A stretch of DNA of 64,000 bases from Pedobacter xixiisoli. Its GTDB lineage: Bacteria; Bacteroidota; Bacteroidia; Sphingobacteriales; Sphingobacteriaceae. The DNA is taken from NCBI RefSeq assembly GCF_900215335.1, contig NZ_OCMT01000002.1, positions 496,001 through 560,000 on the forward strand, in the 5' to 3' direction. Positions 51,300 to 61,097 of this stretch are shown here, piece after piece. Made by a program: the position numbers and the translations under genes. Within the stretch, counting starts at the first letter, position 1; every line of letters begins with the position of its first letter. A model generated the notes under the pieces. That model saw only the letters and a list, made by a program, of their open reading frames with translations, made no database searches and was not told the DNA's origin.

Positions 51300-53462
51300 C
51301 TACATCCTATTTTGTTCGTCGGTTTTTGCTCTTGCTTTAGCGTCTTTCACTTTCTGGTTTCCGAAGTTATATTTGAGGTTGATCATAAAATATTGCGTAT
51401 CCCTGTAATCTGTAAAGTACTGGTTTTGGTTAGCGTACTTCGCAGAAACAATACTATTATCAGTTTTAAAAATATCGTTAATGACTAAGCCAATTTCAAA
51501 TTTCTTATCGAACATTTTCTTATTCAACACCACATTGGTGTTCTGTGACGAAGTGATATTGAACGACCCTTGTATCGATTTCGAATTGTAAACGTACAAC
51601 AGATTCAAATCCCAAGTTTTTGCTTTATCTAAGGTAATTTGAGTAGAGACATTACCATAGTAAAAGAAATTTTTGTTCTTGTACAAAACCTTATCTACAC
51701 CTATAAAATAATCGTCGTTGTACTCGCCCATTGCATATAAATTAACTTTCCATTTCTCGCTAAGTGAAAAGCCCTTAGAAAAGTTAGCCCCAAAATTATT
51801 ACTCTTTTCGATGTTGGTGTAGTTGTAAACAGTTTCAAAAGTTGCTGGATTTTGAACAGAAATTTCCATCGATGGATTGACCCTGTGGCTATAATAGATT
51901 TCGAAATTCCAATCTTTCAAAGTGTAAGTCGTACTCAAATTGTGAATAATAGTTGACTTCAAATTGGCATCGCCCTGAAAGTAAGAATAGAAATTGTAGT
52001 ACGATTTTGAGGGGTTAAGGAAATCGTAATTAGGTCGGTTAATCCTCTTGCCATAAGAAAAACCGAGCTGCTGGTCTTTACCCAAATTGTGCATCAAATA
52101 CAAAGTAGGAAACAAATTGGTTCGAGTATTTTTGTTCTCTACAAAAGGCTGATTGGAAACCGTCTGAATTAAGGTAGTTTCGGTGCGTAGACCAGCTTTA
52201 GCTTCCCATTTTCCCCACTGATAGTTAACAGAAGCATAGGCAGCAAAAATATTTTCCCTGTATTTAAACAAATTACTCCTATTAGGGTCTAGCACTAAAT
52301 TTTGCTGATTGCCATCGAAAAAACTCAAATCGTTTTGATTGCTTACGAAGCTATATTTCAAACCACTTTCAAAAGTCAATTTCTTTTGGTTTAACCGATA
52401 ATCTAATTGCGACGCATATAAATCAATCAGCTGTAAACTATGGTTGGCAAAGCGATTATAACGTTCTGGTTCGTTAATAAAACGAAAATAGGTAGCCACT
52501 TCTTGGTTTTCGCGATGATGATTGGTGCTGTAATTATTGGACCACGTTAGGTTATGCGCACCAAACTTCTTGTCGTAAGCTAAATAGGCATTAAATCTGC
52601 CGTAACGTTGTCTTCTATCATTTAAAGTTTGGTAGTTGGATTCTAAAGCATTGTTAGCGGTGTTGTAGATATTGGTGGGCACATTATAATTCCCAATGGA
52701 CGCTGGATTGTAATTCCCATCAAAACCAAACTGGATGTTTTGGAGCGTATCTATGGCATATTGCGCTGAGAAATTGTACGAATGTTGCGCATGAGACTGC
52801 GTTTTTCTAACCATGTCGCTCTCCCAACGGGTCTGGTCGTCTGCAAAGGTCACCACATCTAAATTTTTACGCACGTAATTTCCAGACACAAAGTTATAAT
52901 CGCCGCTCAATTGCCATTTATCGGTATTGAAAGACTGCATCAAACCTATCCTACCCTTTGCGTAAATAGATTGATGGTAACGCCCCGACAACCTTCCCTT
53001 GTAGCCTGTAAGCTTATTTTGCTTCATTTTGATGTTGATGACCGCACCGCCTTGGGCTTCGTATTTCGCAGGTGGATTGGTAATCACTTCAACTGAATTA
53101 ATACTGCTTCCTTTTGTGTTTTCTAGGAACTGCTTCAGCTGCTCTTGGCTCATCAAAATCTTTTTATCGTTAATGGTTACCAAAATCTGCGTACTTCCAC
53201 GAACAGAAAGTTCATCATTCTTTACTACTACGTTCGGCGTGTTTTTCAAAATGTCCCAACCGTTCAAATTTTGCAATGGTGTTTGATCGATATTGAATTC
53301 TAACCTATCCGCTTTGCGTTTCAGCATTGGTTTTTTGTAGTTTACGCTAACGGCATCCAGTACAATTGTGGTATCTTTTTTTAAGGTTTTTCGTGTAGAA
53401 TCTTCTTTTTGAGCCCAAGCAAAAAGAGGCAGGCAGAAAAAGAAAGCGATGTAAAACTTCAT
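51300..53462 (-). CDS. Outer-membrane beta-barrel protein (OMP_b-brl_3/TonB-linked type)
   Basis: A 720-aa outer-membrane protein: signal peptide (MKFYIAFFFCLPLFAWA), a plug-like N-terminal domain with LQNLNGWDILKNTPNVVVKN and VEVITNPPAKYEAQGGAVIN (hallmark of the PF14905 outer-membrane barrel family), and a barrel to the C-terminus. No clear carboxypeptidase-like repeat precedes the plug. The gene is divergent from a two-component system that begins 115 nt away, which probably regulates it. Confidence 0.9.
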   Translation of the reverse strand: MKFYIAFFFCLPLFAWAQKEDSTRKTLKKDTTIVLDAVSVNYKKPMLKRKADRLEFNIDQTPLQNLNGWDILKNTPNVVVKNDELSVRGSTQILVTINDKKILMSQEQLKQFLENTKGSSINSVEVITNPPAKYEAQGGAVINIKMKQNKLTGYKGRLSGRYHQSIYAKGRIGLMQSFNTDKWQLSGDYNFVSGNYVRKNLDVVTFADDQTRWESDMVRKTQSHAQHSYNFSAQYAIDTLQNIQFGFDGNYNPASIGNYNVPTNIYNTANNALESNYQTLNDRRQRYGRFNAYLAYDKKFGAHNLTWSNNYSTNHHRENQEVATYFRFINEPERYNRFANHSLQLIDLYASQLDYRLNQKKLTFESGLKYSFVSNQNDLSFFDGNQQNLVLDPNRSNLFKYRENIFAAYASVNYQWGKWEAKAGLRTETTLIQTVSNQPFVENKNTRTNLFPTLYLMHNLGKDQQLGFSYGKRINRPNYDFLNPSKSYYNFYSYFQGDANLKSTIIHNLSTTYTLKDWNFEIYYSHRVNPSMEISVQNPATFETVYNYTNIEKSNNFGANFSKGFSLSEKWKVNLYAMGEYNDDYFIGVDKVLYKNKNFFYYGNVSTQITLDKAKTWDLNLLYVYNSKSIQGSFNITSSQNTNVVLNKKMFDKKFEIGLVINDIFKTDNSIVSAKYANQNQYFTDYRDTQYFMINLKYNFGNQKVKDAKARAKTDEQNRM

Positions 53463-53541
53463 ATGTTTAATTTATTTTTCTGCAAAACTGTTGCGAAAAT
53501 GGCAGAAGCTTAGTTAATGAAGTGTTAATGGAGCGTTAACG

Positions 53542-53573
53542 TTGTGAAGAACTGATCTAGCTTTGTATTTTTG
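53542..53573 (+). promoter_or_regulatory. Promoter of the two-component operon
   Basis: TTG (53542-53544), 21-nt spacer, TATTTTTG (53566-53573), a match to -33/-7. The ATG follows 5 nt later, so the transcript is probably leaderless or nearly so. Confidence 0.7.
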
Positions 53574-53577
53574 AATA

Positions 53578-54879
53578 ATGAATAAAAGAATTAGCACCAC
53601 CTTGCTTTTCGTACTTAGCTTTTTTGTGCTTATTGCATTGCAAAGCTATTACCTCTACAATTCTTACTTATTGGAAAAAAAAGAGTTGAACAAAAAGGTA
53701 CAATTAATCGCTAGCGACGTATTAGAGCAGTTAGAAAAATACGAGAAAGAATCTAGTGAAGACTCGCTGATTATGAGTTTGAAGAAACTGTCTGCTAACG
53801 GGAAGTTCATGAACCAGAAGATTAACGAAAAGAAGCATTGGTACAACTTCAAAAACTTTTACGAGCCGCAGGTTGATTCCATTCTAGCTAAAGAAACCAT
53901 CCACACCAATTTCAAGATTGCTTTAAAGAGCGAAATATATTCTATATTTGATGGAACTAAGAAAAAAGAACTTTTACCACTCAAATCTCCCTTAATATTA
54001 TTTAAAACCAAGGAGCCAATCAGTGCTGGCTTCGTGTTTAACGAAGGTAAATGGAACTCGAATTTTTCGGAAAAAGATACAGAGCTCAAGGTTGATGAGC
54101 ATTACCATTACATCATTAAATCAAGGGTATCAGCTGAATTGCTAAATATCAATTATCTTATTTTTAAGAAAATCCTACCCTTATCATTGGTTAGTTTATC
54201 AATTATTCTTTTGCTTACTTATCTTTTTTGGCGAACGTTAAAAAACCTAAAACTACAGCAGCTCAAAGTAGCCCAACTTTATACTTCCATAGATTCTATT
54301 GCTCACGAGTTAAACACGCCCTTGACTACATTGAAATTCACTTTAGCCAGCACGCCGGCTAATGAGACGAAGCAACTATTAGAAAGACAAATTCAACGAT
54401 TGGAAAAAGTGGTCTCTTCCATTCACAATACCTCTACCGATAGTGAGCTTCTCCTAAAAGATGATATTGAAGCTTACATTGCTGCGATTACCAAACGATT
54501 TGAACCCATTAAACTGGATATAATAATTGAATATCAGAACAACGAAAGCTTATTAAAACAAGATTTTGAGCAGATACTAGATAATTTGATTGAAAATTCA
54601 ATAAAATATAAAGCAAGCGAAGTAAAAATACGGTTGGTTTTTGGCAAGCAAGTTCTTATCGAAGTAACGGATGATGGCATTGGCATACCCGAAGAAGCCC
54701 AACCTTATATTTTTGATAAATACTATCGTGTGAGCAGACCTGAAAACTTGCAAATTAATGGCTTAGGTCTGGGTTTGCATATCGTTAAACAGATGGTAGA
54801 TAAATACAGCGGAAGCGTCAAAGTATTTTCAAATACAGCAAATGGTGTAACTTTTAAAATCACTTTAGCGAATGCCTAA
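53578..54879 (+). CDS. Sensor histidine kinase
   Basis: A 433-aa inner-membrane kinase: helices at about 6-26 and 199-217 enclose a ~170-residue periplasmic sensor; then the dimerisation helix with phospho-acceptor H243 (SIAHELNTPLTTLKF) and an ATPase domain with N340 (LDNLIENSIKYK), DDGIGI (365-370) and GLGLGL (395-400). No HAMP is obvious. Overlaps its response regulator by 8 nt. Confidence 0.93.
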   Translation: MNKRISTTLLFVLSFFVLIALQSYYLYNSYLLEKKELNKKVQLIASDVLEQLEKYEKESSEDSLIMSLKKLSANGKFMNQKINEKKHWYNFKNFYEPQVDSILAKETIHTNFKIALKSEIYSIFDGTKKKELLPLKSPLILFKTKEPISAGFVFNEGKWNSNFSEKDTELKVDEHYHYIIKSRVSAELLNINYLIFKKILPLSLVSLSIILLLTYLFWRTLKNLKLQQLKVAQLYTSIDSIAHELNTPLTTLKFTLASTPANETKQLLERQIQRLEKVVSSIHNTSTDSELLLKDDIEAYIAAITKRFEPIKLDIIIEYQNNESLLKQDFEQILDNLIENSIKYKASEVKIRLVFGKQVLIEVTDDGIGIPEEAQPYIFDKYYRVSRPENLQINGLGLGLHIVKQMVDKYSGSVKVFSNTANGVTFKITLANA

Positions 54880-55552
54880 CCATATTTTATTAGTTGAAGA
54901 TGACCTTGATTTGGGACTGGTCTTAAAGCAGTACCTAGAGTTTTCGGGCTTTGCGGTTACTTGGTTCTCCAATCCGCTTGAAGCGCTACAGAACTTACCC
55001 AAAGTACACAACATTCAGTTGGCAATTATAGATGTAATGATGCCAGAAATGAATGGTTTCGATTTATCCAAAGCCATTAGCGAACAAACCAAAATTCCTT
55101 TTCTATTTCTAACCGCCAAAGCGCAAAGCATTGATCGGATTTTAGGTTTAAAACTAGGTGCCGATGATTACATAGCTAAACCTTGCGAACCAGAAGAATT
55201 GTTGTTGAGGGTGAAAAACATTTTAAAAAGGGAACAAAAAAGTGAATTGACACAATCGATTTCTATTGGAAATTACAGCTTTTTACCATCGCAATATCAA
55301 ATTGTGTTTAAGGATAAAACCTACACGATTACCGAAAAGGAAACCGAGCTACTGATTTTGTTAAGCCAAAACAATCATAAAGTAGTGAACCGTAAAGAAA
55401 TTTTAGAAAAACTTTGGGGCGAAAACGATTATTTCTTAGGCAGAAGTCTGGATGTTTTCATGACCAGATTACGCAAGTATTTTAAAGAAGATGAGCGCAT
55501 AAAGTTTGATTCGGTTCGCGGAATTGGCTTTAAAGTGGATTTTCCAGAGTAA
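54872..55552 (+). CDS. OmpR-family response regulator
   Basis: A 226-aa regulator: receiver domain 1-120 with D10/D11, phospho-acceptor D54 (IIDVMMPEMNG), T81 and K103; winged-helix DNA-binding domain 130-226 (EKETELLILLSQNNHKVVNR, then SLDVFMTRLRKYF). Partner of the kinase just upstream. The nearby outer-membrane barrel gene is the likely target. Confidence 0.94.
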   Translation: MPNHILLVEDDLDLGLVLKQYLEFSGFAVTWFSNPLEALQNLPKVHNIQLAIIDVMMPEMNGFDLSKAISEQTKIPFLFLTAKAQSIDRILGLKLGADDYIAKPCEPEELLLRVKNILKREQKSELTQSISIGNYSFLPSQYQIVFKDKTYTITEKETELLILLSQNNHKVVNRKEILEKLWGENDYFLGRSLDVFMTRLRKYFKEDERIKFDSVRGIGFKVDFPE

Positions 55553-55610
55553 CAGGGAAACTTACGAAGTTTTGGAAACTTTGTAAGTCTAGGAAGCTGG
55601 CAATTTCTTT

Positions 55611-55780
55611 GCACAGTTTTAAGTTCCCTAAACCCGATTGACGTGGAAATACTTTTTGGAGCGTCATTTCGACGAGGAACGAGGAGAAATCTAACTAGAT
55701 GCAAACTAAGCGCTAGATTTCTCTCTGCGTTCGAAATGACGACAACAGCACACAAAAAGATTAAAACAAAAAGCGGGACT
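55611..55780. repeat. Composite intergenic repeat, copy D
   Basis: Frame: GCACAGTTTTAAGTTCCC, AAACCCGATTG, GGAAATACTTTTT (left), AAAAAGATT and AAAAAGCGGGACT (right). The insert is the CGTCATTTCGA palindrome found alone at 50767-50868. No gene in gap 55553-55885. Confidence 0.85.
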
Positions 55781-55833
55781 AACAATAACAGCACTACTGT
55801 CACTGCTTTTCTAAACATTAAACAATTCGCCCA

Positions 55834-55878
55834 ATCGTAAATCTAAAATCGTATATCGTAAATCTATTGCTATCTTTG
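55834..55878 (+). promoter_or_regulatory. ATCGTAAATCT repeat and -7 box of the ABC-F gene
   Basis: ATCGTAAATCTAAAATCGTA repeat words (as at 15331 and 27951), then TATCTTTG (55871-55878), a TAnnTTTG match ending 7 nt before the ATG; transcript probably near-leaderless. Confidence 0.55.
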
Positions 55879-55885
55879 CGCCACA

Positions 55886-57793
55886 ATGATTTCTATTAAT
55901 AACCTTAGTTTTTTGATTGGCTCTAGGGCCTTATACGATGAGGCCGACTGGCACATTAAACCCGGTGATAAAGTTGGCCTAATTGGCGCTAACGGTACAG
56001 GGAAGTCTACTTTACTTAAAATAATTGTTGGCGAATACGCTCCTTCTGGAGGAAGTATTTCGATGGCCAAGGATTTAAAAATTGGATACCTTAACCAAGA
56101 TTTGTTATCCTACGATTCACACCTCCCAATTTTAGAAGTGGCAATGGAGGCTTTTGAGCGCCAAAATCAACTTCATGAGGAAATTGAGGAACTTTTAAAG
56201 AAAATTGAGACGGATTATAGTGAGGAAGTTTTAAACAAATTAAGCGACAAGCAACAAGAGTTTGAAGCTTTAGATGGCTACAACATCGAATACCGTGCGA
56301 ACGAAATTTTGGCGGGTTTAGGTTTTAGCACCGCCGACCAATCACGCCCTTTAAACACCTTTTCTGGGGGTTGGAGAATGCGTGTAATGTTGGCTAAAAT
56401 TCTTTTACAAACTCCAGATATCCTATTACTGGATGAGCCTACCAACCACATGGATTTACCCTCCATTAAGTGGCTAGAGACCTATCTAGGCAGCTTTGAA
56501 GGTGCTATTGTAATTGTTTCTCACGATAGGTATTTCTTAGACAAGATTGTAAATAAAACAGTAGAATCTCGTAAAGGTAAATTGACTTCTTACGCAGGAA
56601 ATTATACTTTTTATCTAGAAGAAAAAGCTTTACGTGGTGAGATACAAAAAGGCGAATTTAAAAACCAGCAAGCTAAAATAAAACAAGAAGAGCGTTTAAT
56701 TGAGCGTTTTAAAGCTAAAGCGAGTAAAGCTAAAATGGCTCAATCTCGTATGAAGGCTTTAGACAAATTGGAGCGTGTAGAAGATGTAGATGATGATAAC
56801 CCAACGGTGAACTTTAGCTTCAAGTTTTCTAAACCTTCTGGCCGCCATGTGGTACGTATAGAAAATGCTTACAAAAGTTACCCGAACATCGACATTTTAG
56901 CAAATGCTGAAGCGGTAATTGAAAAAGGTGATAAAATTGCCTTGATTGGTGCCAATGGTAAAGGTAAATCTACTTTGTTACGTATCATTGCAGGCACTGA
57001 AAAGTTTGAGGGAATGTGCGAAACCGGCCACAATGTCACTACTACTTTCTTTGCACAGCACCAATTAGAGTCTTTACACTTAGACAATGCCATTTTAGAA
57101 GAATTACAGGCTTTTGCTCCTAAACATACAGATACTGAACTACGCGGAATTTTAGGCTGTTTCCTATTTACCGGCGATGATGTTTTTAAGAAAATCAAGG
57201 TATTATCGGGTGGTGAAAAATCTAGAGTTGCATTGGCAAAATCGTTAACTACAGACAGTAATTTCTTAATTCTGGATGAGCCGACCAACCACTTGGATAT
57301 CCAATCGGTAAATATCTTAATACAGGCTTTACAACAGTACGAAGGTACTTTTATCTCTGTTTCTCACGATAGATATTTCCTAGATAACGTAGCCAACAAA
57401 ATTTGGTTTATCGAGGAAGAGAAAATCAAAGAATATCCTGGTACTTATGCCGAATTTGAAGAATGGGATGCTAAACGAGTAAAACCTATTCCAAAGGCAA
57501 TTCCGGTAAAACAGGAAGAGAAAAAACCTGTGGTTAAAGAACCAGTTACCGCAAATGTGCAACAGCAACTAAAAAAGCTGAATGACAGGCTTAAAAAAGT
57601 GGAAGAAGAAATTGCTGCTTTTGAAAAGAGTGTTAAAGAGTGTGAAGCAGAATTGGCAAAGGAAGAGGTTTTTAGTAATCAGCAAAAGCTGGATGAAACC
57701 AATAAAAAATATTTATCGGAGAAAGCATTATTAGATGCTGCTCAAAATACTTGGGAAGAGCTGGCAGCTGAGATAATGGAGTTGGAAGGGTAA
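55886..57793 (+). CDS. ABC-F ribosome-associated ATPase (Uup-like)
   Basis: A 635-aa soluble protein with two ATPase modules: Walker A GANGTGKST (34-42) and GANGKGKST (354-362), signatures FSGGWRMR and LSGGEKSR, Walker B LLLDEPTNHMD and LILDEPTNHLD. The inter-domain P-site motif linker is about 245-305 (KIKQEERLIERFKAKASKA), and the C-terminal ~95 residues form a coiled coil as in Uup. It works on stalled or dissociating ribosomes rather than transport. Antibiotic-protection roles exist in the family, but nothing here points to that. Confidence 0.93.
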   Translation: MISINNLSFLIGSRALYDEADWHIKPGDKVGLIGANGTGKSTLLKIIVGEYAPSGGSISMAKDLKIGYLNQDLLSYDSHLPILEVAMEAFERQNQLHEEIEELLKKIETDYSEEVLNKLSDKQQEFEALDGYNIEYRANEILAGLGFSTADQSRPLNTFSGGWRMRVMLAKILLQTPDILLLDEPTNHMDLPSIKWLETYLGSFEGAIVIVSHDRYFLDKIVNKTVESRKGKLTSYAGNYTFYLEEKALRGEIQKGEFKNQQAKIKQEERLIERFKAKASKAKMAQSRMKALDKLERVEDVDDDNPTVNFSFKFSKPSGRHVVRIENAYKSYPNIDILANAEAVIEKGDKIALIGANGKGKSTLLRIIAGTEKFEGMCETGHNVTTTFFAQHQLESLHLDNAILEELQAFAPKHTDTELRGILGCFLFTGDDVFKKIKVLSGGEKSRVALAKSLTTDSNFLILDEPTNHLDIQSVNILIQALQQYEGTFISVSHDRYFLDNVANKIWFIEEEKIKEYPGTYAEFEEWDAKRVKPIPKAIPVKQEEKKPVVKEPVTANVQQQLKKLNDRLKKVEEEIAAFEKSVKECEAELAKEEVFSNQQKLDETNKKYLSEKALLDAAQNTWEELAAEIMELEG

Positions 57794-57877
57794 ACTTTGC
57801 AGGTCCTTTGTCGTCATTGCTAGAGTTTACTCCGATTTGTCGGAGAGAGCGGCGACTTGGCAATCTTTTTTGTTGGT

Positions 57878-58061
57878 CGGGATTTGCAATCCCGTACCTT
57901 CATAAGTATGGATTTTAAATCCATGGATAGCTAAATCGGGATTGCAAATCCCGAACAGCGAAGGAAGTAATTTTATCGTCATTGCGAGGCACGAAGCAAT
58001 CTTAATGCGAAAGAAAAGTTTCTATTATAGAGAGATTGCTTCGCAAAGCTCGCAATGACGA
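57878..58061. repeat. Cluster of short palindromes plus 'CATTGCGAGGCACGAA' inverted repeat
   Basis: CGGGATTTGCAATCCCG (57878-57894), GGATTTTAAATCC (57910-57922) and CGGGATTGCAAATCCCG (57937-57953), the same types as in the tandem duplication at 7963-8371, followed by the arms at 57976-58001 and 58034-58061, kin of 8866-8936. Intergenic. Confidence 0.85.
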
Positions 58062-58086
58062 ACTATTTACGGTAAAGCAAAAAATC

Positions 58087-59067
58087 ATGAACGAAATTAA
58101 ATGGGGAATTATTGGCTGTGGCGATGTTACTGAAGTTAAAAGCGGACCTGCATTTAACAAAATAGCCAACTCACAATTGGTAGCGGTAATGCGTAGAGAT
58201 GCTGCAAAAGCAGAAGATTATGCCAAGAGACACAGCGTGCCTAAATGGTATAGCAATGCTTCCGATTTAATTAACGACACTGAGGTAAACGCCATTTACA
58301 TTGCTACGCCTCCCCTACAACACGAAGAATACACCATTGCGGCATTAGCCGCAGGAAAGCCAGTGTATGTAGAAAAGCCAATGGCTTTAAACAGTGCCGC
58401 AGCACAACGAATGGCTGATGCTTCTAAAGAATTTGACGTAAAATTAGTAGTTGCCCATTACCGCAGAGCGCAACCGCTGTTCTTGAAAATAAAATCTTTA
58501 TTAACGGAAAAAGCTATTGGTGATGTTCGCTTCGTAGACTTGAAAATGCTTCAACCCGCAGCTAGCGACATTATTGCCAATTCAGAAGAAAACTGGAGAA
58601 TTAATCCTGAAATTTCTGGAGGTGGTTTATTTCATGATTTAGCGCCGCACCAGTTAGATTTAATGTTGTACTATTTTGGTGAAGCAATACATTTTCATGG
58701 TTTAGCTAGCAAACAAGAAGCTACTGCACCAGTAGCAGATTTAGTTACTGGACATATCCAGTTTGAAAACAATATAGTTTTTAATGGTTTATGGTGTTTC
58801 TCTGTTCCTAAAAGTGAGCAGGCAGACAGTTGCGATATCATCGGTTCAAAAGGTAAAATTAGTTTCTCTGTTTTTGGACAATACATTAGAATCAACATAA
58901 AAGGAAAAGAAGAAACCATCAGCTTTGAAGCTTTGCAACATGTAGAACAACCGATGATTGAACAAGTAGTTGCTTACTTTAGAGGCGAAGGTGAAAATCC
59001 TTGCGCTGCTGAGGATGCTTTAGAAACTATGAAAATTATGGATGCTTTTACAACTGCTAATAGTTAG
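58087..59067 (+). CDS. Gfo/Idh/MocA-family oxidoreductase
   Basis: A 326-aa NAD(P)-dependent sugar-type dehydrogenase; start ATG 58087, since the in-frame ATG at 58036 sits in a palindromic repeat. Rossmann motif GIIGCGDVTEVKSG; the EKP motif in VYVEKPMALN; a C-terminal domain with GGGLFHDLAPHQLDLMLYYF (catalytic His). Substrate unknown. Ends where the next repeat begins. Confidence 0.92.
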   Translation: MNEIKWGIIGCGDVTEVKSGPAFNKIANSQLVAVMRRDAAKAEDYAKRHSVPKWYSNASDLINDTEVNAIYIATPPLQHEEYTIAALAAGKPVYVEKPMALNSAAAQRMADASKEFDVKLVVAHYRRAQPLFLKIKSLLTEKAIGDVRFVDLKMLQPAASDIIANSEENWRINPEISGGGLFHDLAPHQLDLMLYYFGEAIHFHGLASKQEATAPVADLVTGHIQFENNIVFNGLWCFSVPKSEQADSCDIIGSKGKISFSVFGQYIRINIKGKEETISFEALQHVEQPMIEQVVAYFRGEGENPCAAEDALETMKIMDAFTTANS

Positions 59068-59154
59068 CCACAGATACACAGATATGAAATAGTTAATTAA
59101 TTATCATAATGATATATAGCTATAAAGATGTAATGTAATCTGTGCATCTGTGGC
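59067..59154. repeat. Inverted repeat, 'CCACAGATGCACAGAT' family (second copy)
   Basis: Arms GCCACAGATACACAGAT (59067-59083) and ATCTGTGCATCTGTGGC (59138-59154), one mismatch; kin of 6178-6240. The left arm abuts the stop codon of the oxidoreductase. Confidence 0.8.
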
Positions 59155-59208
59155 AAAAATCAAAACACTAATCATCGTGTATTTTCGTTAATTTGATATA
59201 TTTATAAA

Positions 59209-60465
59209 ATGAAATACAGATTAATCATTTGCCTATTATCTTTTCTATATCTATCTAGTGCCAAAGCGCAGGGCGAATATCAAAATAAAGTTTATAAAGA
59301 TTACATCAAAACGGTGGAATGCTACAACACTAGTAAAGAGCAATCTTTCCCTGTAATTAACCTTAAAAGCTCTGAAACCTTAACCTTTGCCTTCGACGAT
59401 TTACGTGGTGGACAAAAGAACTTCACATACGTGGTTGAGCATTGCACGTGGGATTGGAAATCGTCGAAAATCAACGTTTTAGACTACCTAGAAGGCGTAC
59501 AACAAGACATTTTGTTTAATTACCGTTATTCTTTCAATACGCTGGTAAAGTTTACTCACTACCAGATGATCTTTCCCAATGATCAAATGAGAGTTAAAAT
59601 TGGTGGAAATTATATTTTAAAGATTTACGAAGATAACGACCCAAATAAAGTAGTAATTACTCAACGTTTTCACGTACTGAACAACACCATTAATATTGGT
59701 GCAGAGGTGGTACCAGCTACAGAAGTTACAGATAGAAATTCGAAGCAAAAAATCAATTTCAGCTTATTTCATCAAACACCCATCAACAATCCTTATTTAG
59801 AGGTTAAAGCGGTGGTGATGCAAAATATGATTCCACAAACCGCCATTGTGAATATCAAACCTTCTTTTGTAAAACCTGGCACATTGGTTTACAACGACAT
59901 CAATACCAATCATTTTTACGGTGGAAACGAGTTTAGAAAATTCGACACCCGTAGTTTCAGATACAAGGCAGAACACGTAGCTGATATTTATCGCGATAGC
60001 ACCCAAAATGTAATTCTATCCATAGATTTACCTAACGAAAGCAACAGATACAGCAATCAGTTTGATGAAAATGGTAATTTCTACATCAGAAACACCGATG
60101 GAAGAGATAACACAACAGACAGCGATTATGCGTACATATTATTTACTTTGGCGGCCCAACCTCCTACTCCAAAAGGAAATGTGTACGTTTTTGGCAGATT
60201 TAACAATTACGCATTAACTGATGAAAACAAACTTACTTTTGAATCGTCGAGGCGCAGATATTATGGTAACATCAAACTAAAACAAGGTATTTACGATTTT
60301 AAATACGTTTGGGTTGATGAAAACGGCAAGTTTAATGATACTGTTTTTGAGGGTTCTTTCTTCGAAACGGAAAACAGTTATCAAGTATTAGCTTACTACC
60401 GCAGACCTGGCGCTAGATATGACGATTTAGTGGGCTTTACCAACATTAATAGCGTAAAACGATAA
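59209..60465 (+). CDS. Type IX secretion system plug protein (DUF5103)
   Basis: A 418-aa exported protein (signal MKYRLIICLLSFLYLSSAKA) matching the T9SS plug family PF17116/DUF5103: EQSFPVINLKSSETLTFAFD, then LRGGQKNFTYVVEHCTWDWK, DPNKVVITQRFHVL and the C-terminal 'GIYDFKYVWVDENGKF'. In T9SS it closes the Sov translocon pore from the periplasmic side. Strictly Bacteroidota. No other T9SS gene is linked. Confidence 0.9.
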   Translation: MKYRLIICLLSFLYLSSAKAQGEYQNKVYKDYIKTVECYNTSKEQSFPVINLKSSETLTFAFDDLRGGQKNFTYVVEHCTWDWKSSKINVLDYLEGVQQDILFNYRYSFNTLVKFTHYQMIFPNDQMRVKIGGNYILKIYEDNDPNKVVITQRFHVLNNTINIGAEVVPATEVTDRNSKQKINFSLFHQTPINNPYLEVKAVVMQNMIPQTAIVNIKPSFVKPGTLVYNDINTNHFYGGNEFRKFDTRSFRYKAEHVADIYRDSTQNVILSIDLPNESNRYSNQFDENGNFYIRNTDGRDNTTDSDYAYILFTLAAQPPTPKGNVYVFGRFNNYALTDENKLTFESSRRRYYGNIKLKQGIYDFKYVWVDENGKFNDTVFEGSFFETENSYQVLAYYRRPGARYDDLVGFTNINSVKR

Positions 60466-60471
60466 TTGGTA

Positions 60472-60996
60472 ATGAGCGATATTGAAAACCTAAAGTTCCC
60501 AATAGGGAAGTTTAATGCGCCAGATTTAATCACCAGCGAGCATATCAAAACTTGGATTGAGGCAATCAAAAGTTTTCCTGAACGATTGATAGCCGCAACG
60601 AAAGACCTGAATGACGAGCAATTAGAAAAACAGTATCGCCCCGATGGCTGGACGATCAGACAGGTTGTTCATCATTGTGCGGATAGCCATATCAATAGTT
60701 TTACTAGATTTAAACTTGCCTTAACAGAAGATAAACCTGTAATCAAACCTTATGCTGAAGATTTGTGGGCAGAATTACCAGATGCCGACTTACCGATAGC
60801 AAGTTCCATAAAGATACTGGAAGGCATTCATGAAAGGTGGACTGTTCTGCTAGAAAGTTTAACCGCAGCAGATTTAGAAAGACAGTTTATCCATCCAGAA
60901 AATAACGAGCTGATTTCGCTGAAACAAAATATCGGCATCTATGCTTGGCATTGTAACCATCATCTAGCGCATATCCTGATAGCTAAAAATAACTAG
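60472..60996 (+). CDS. YfiT/DinB-like metal-dependent bacillithiol-transferase family protein
   Basis: A 174-aa four-helix DinB-fold protein; ATG 60472 chosen over a TTG 6 nt upstream. Metal-binding His residues are visible in VVHHCADSHINSF and near the end in WHCNHHLAHI. In Firmicutes YfiT-type proteins conjugate bacillithiol to electrophiles; which thiol this organism uses is not known from here. Starts 6 nt after the previous gene's stop, so cotranscribed. Confidence 0.85.
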   Translation: MSDIENLKFPIGKFNAPDLITSEHIKTWIEAIKSFPERLIAATKDLNDEQLEKQYRPDGWTIRQVVHHCADSHINSFTRFKLALTEDKPVIKPYAEDLWAELPDADLPIASSIKILEGIHERWTVLLESLTAADLERQFIHPENNELISLKQNIGIYAWHCNHHLAHILIAKNN

Positions 60997-61097
60997 CAAA
61001 CTGTTCGATATCATGATAGATGGATAGCTTAACCGTCACCAAGACCTTTTACATTAAATAAACACCATGAGTTACTTTATTTATTTAATTTAGCTGC

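Noticed and set aside
58036..58086. Longer N-terminus for the Gfo/Idh/MocA gene
   Set aside because: The extra codons fall in the right arm of an inverted repeat; the Rossmann motif starts properly from ATG 58087.
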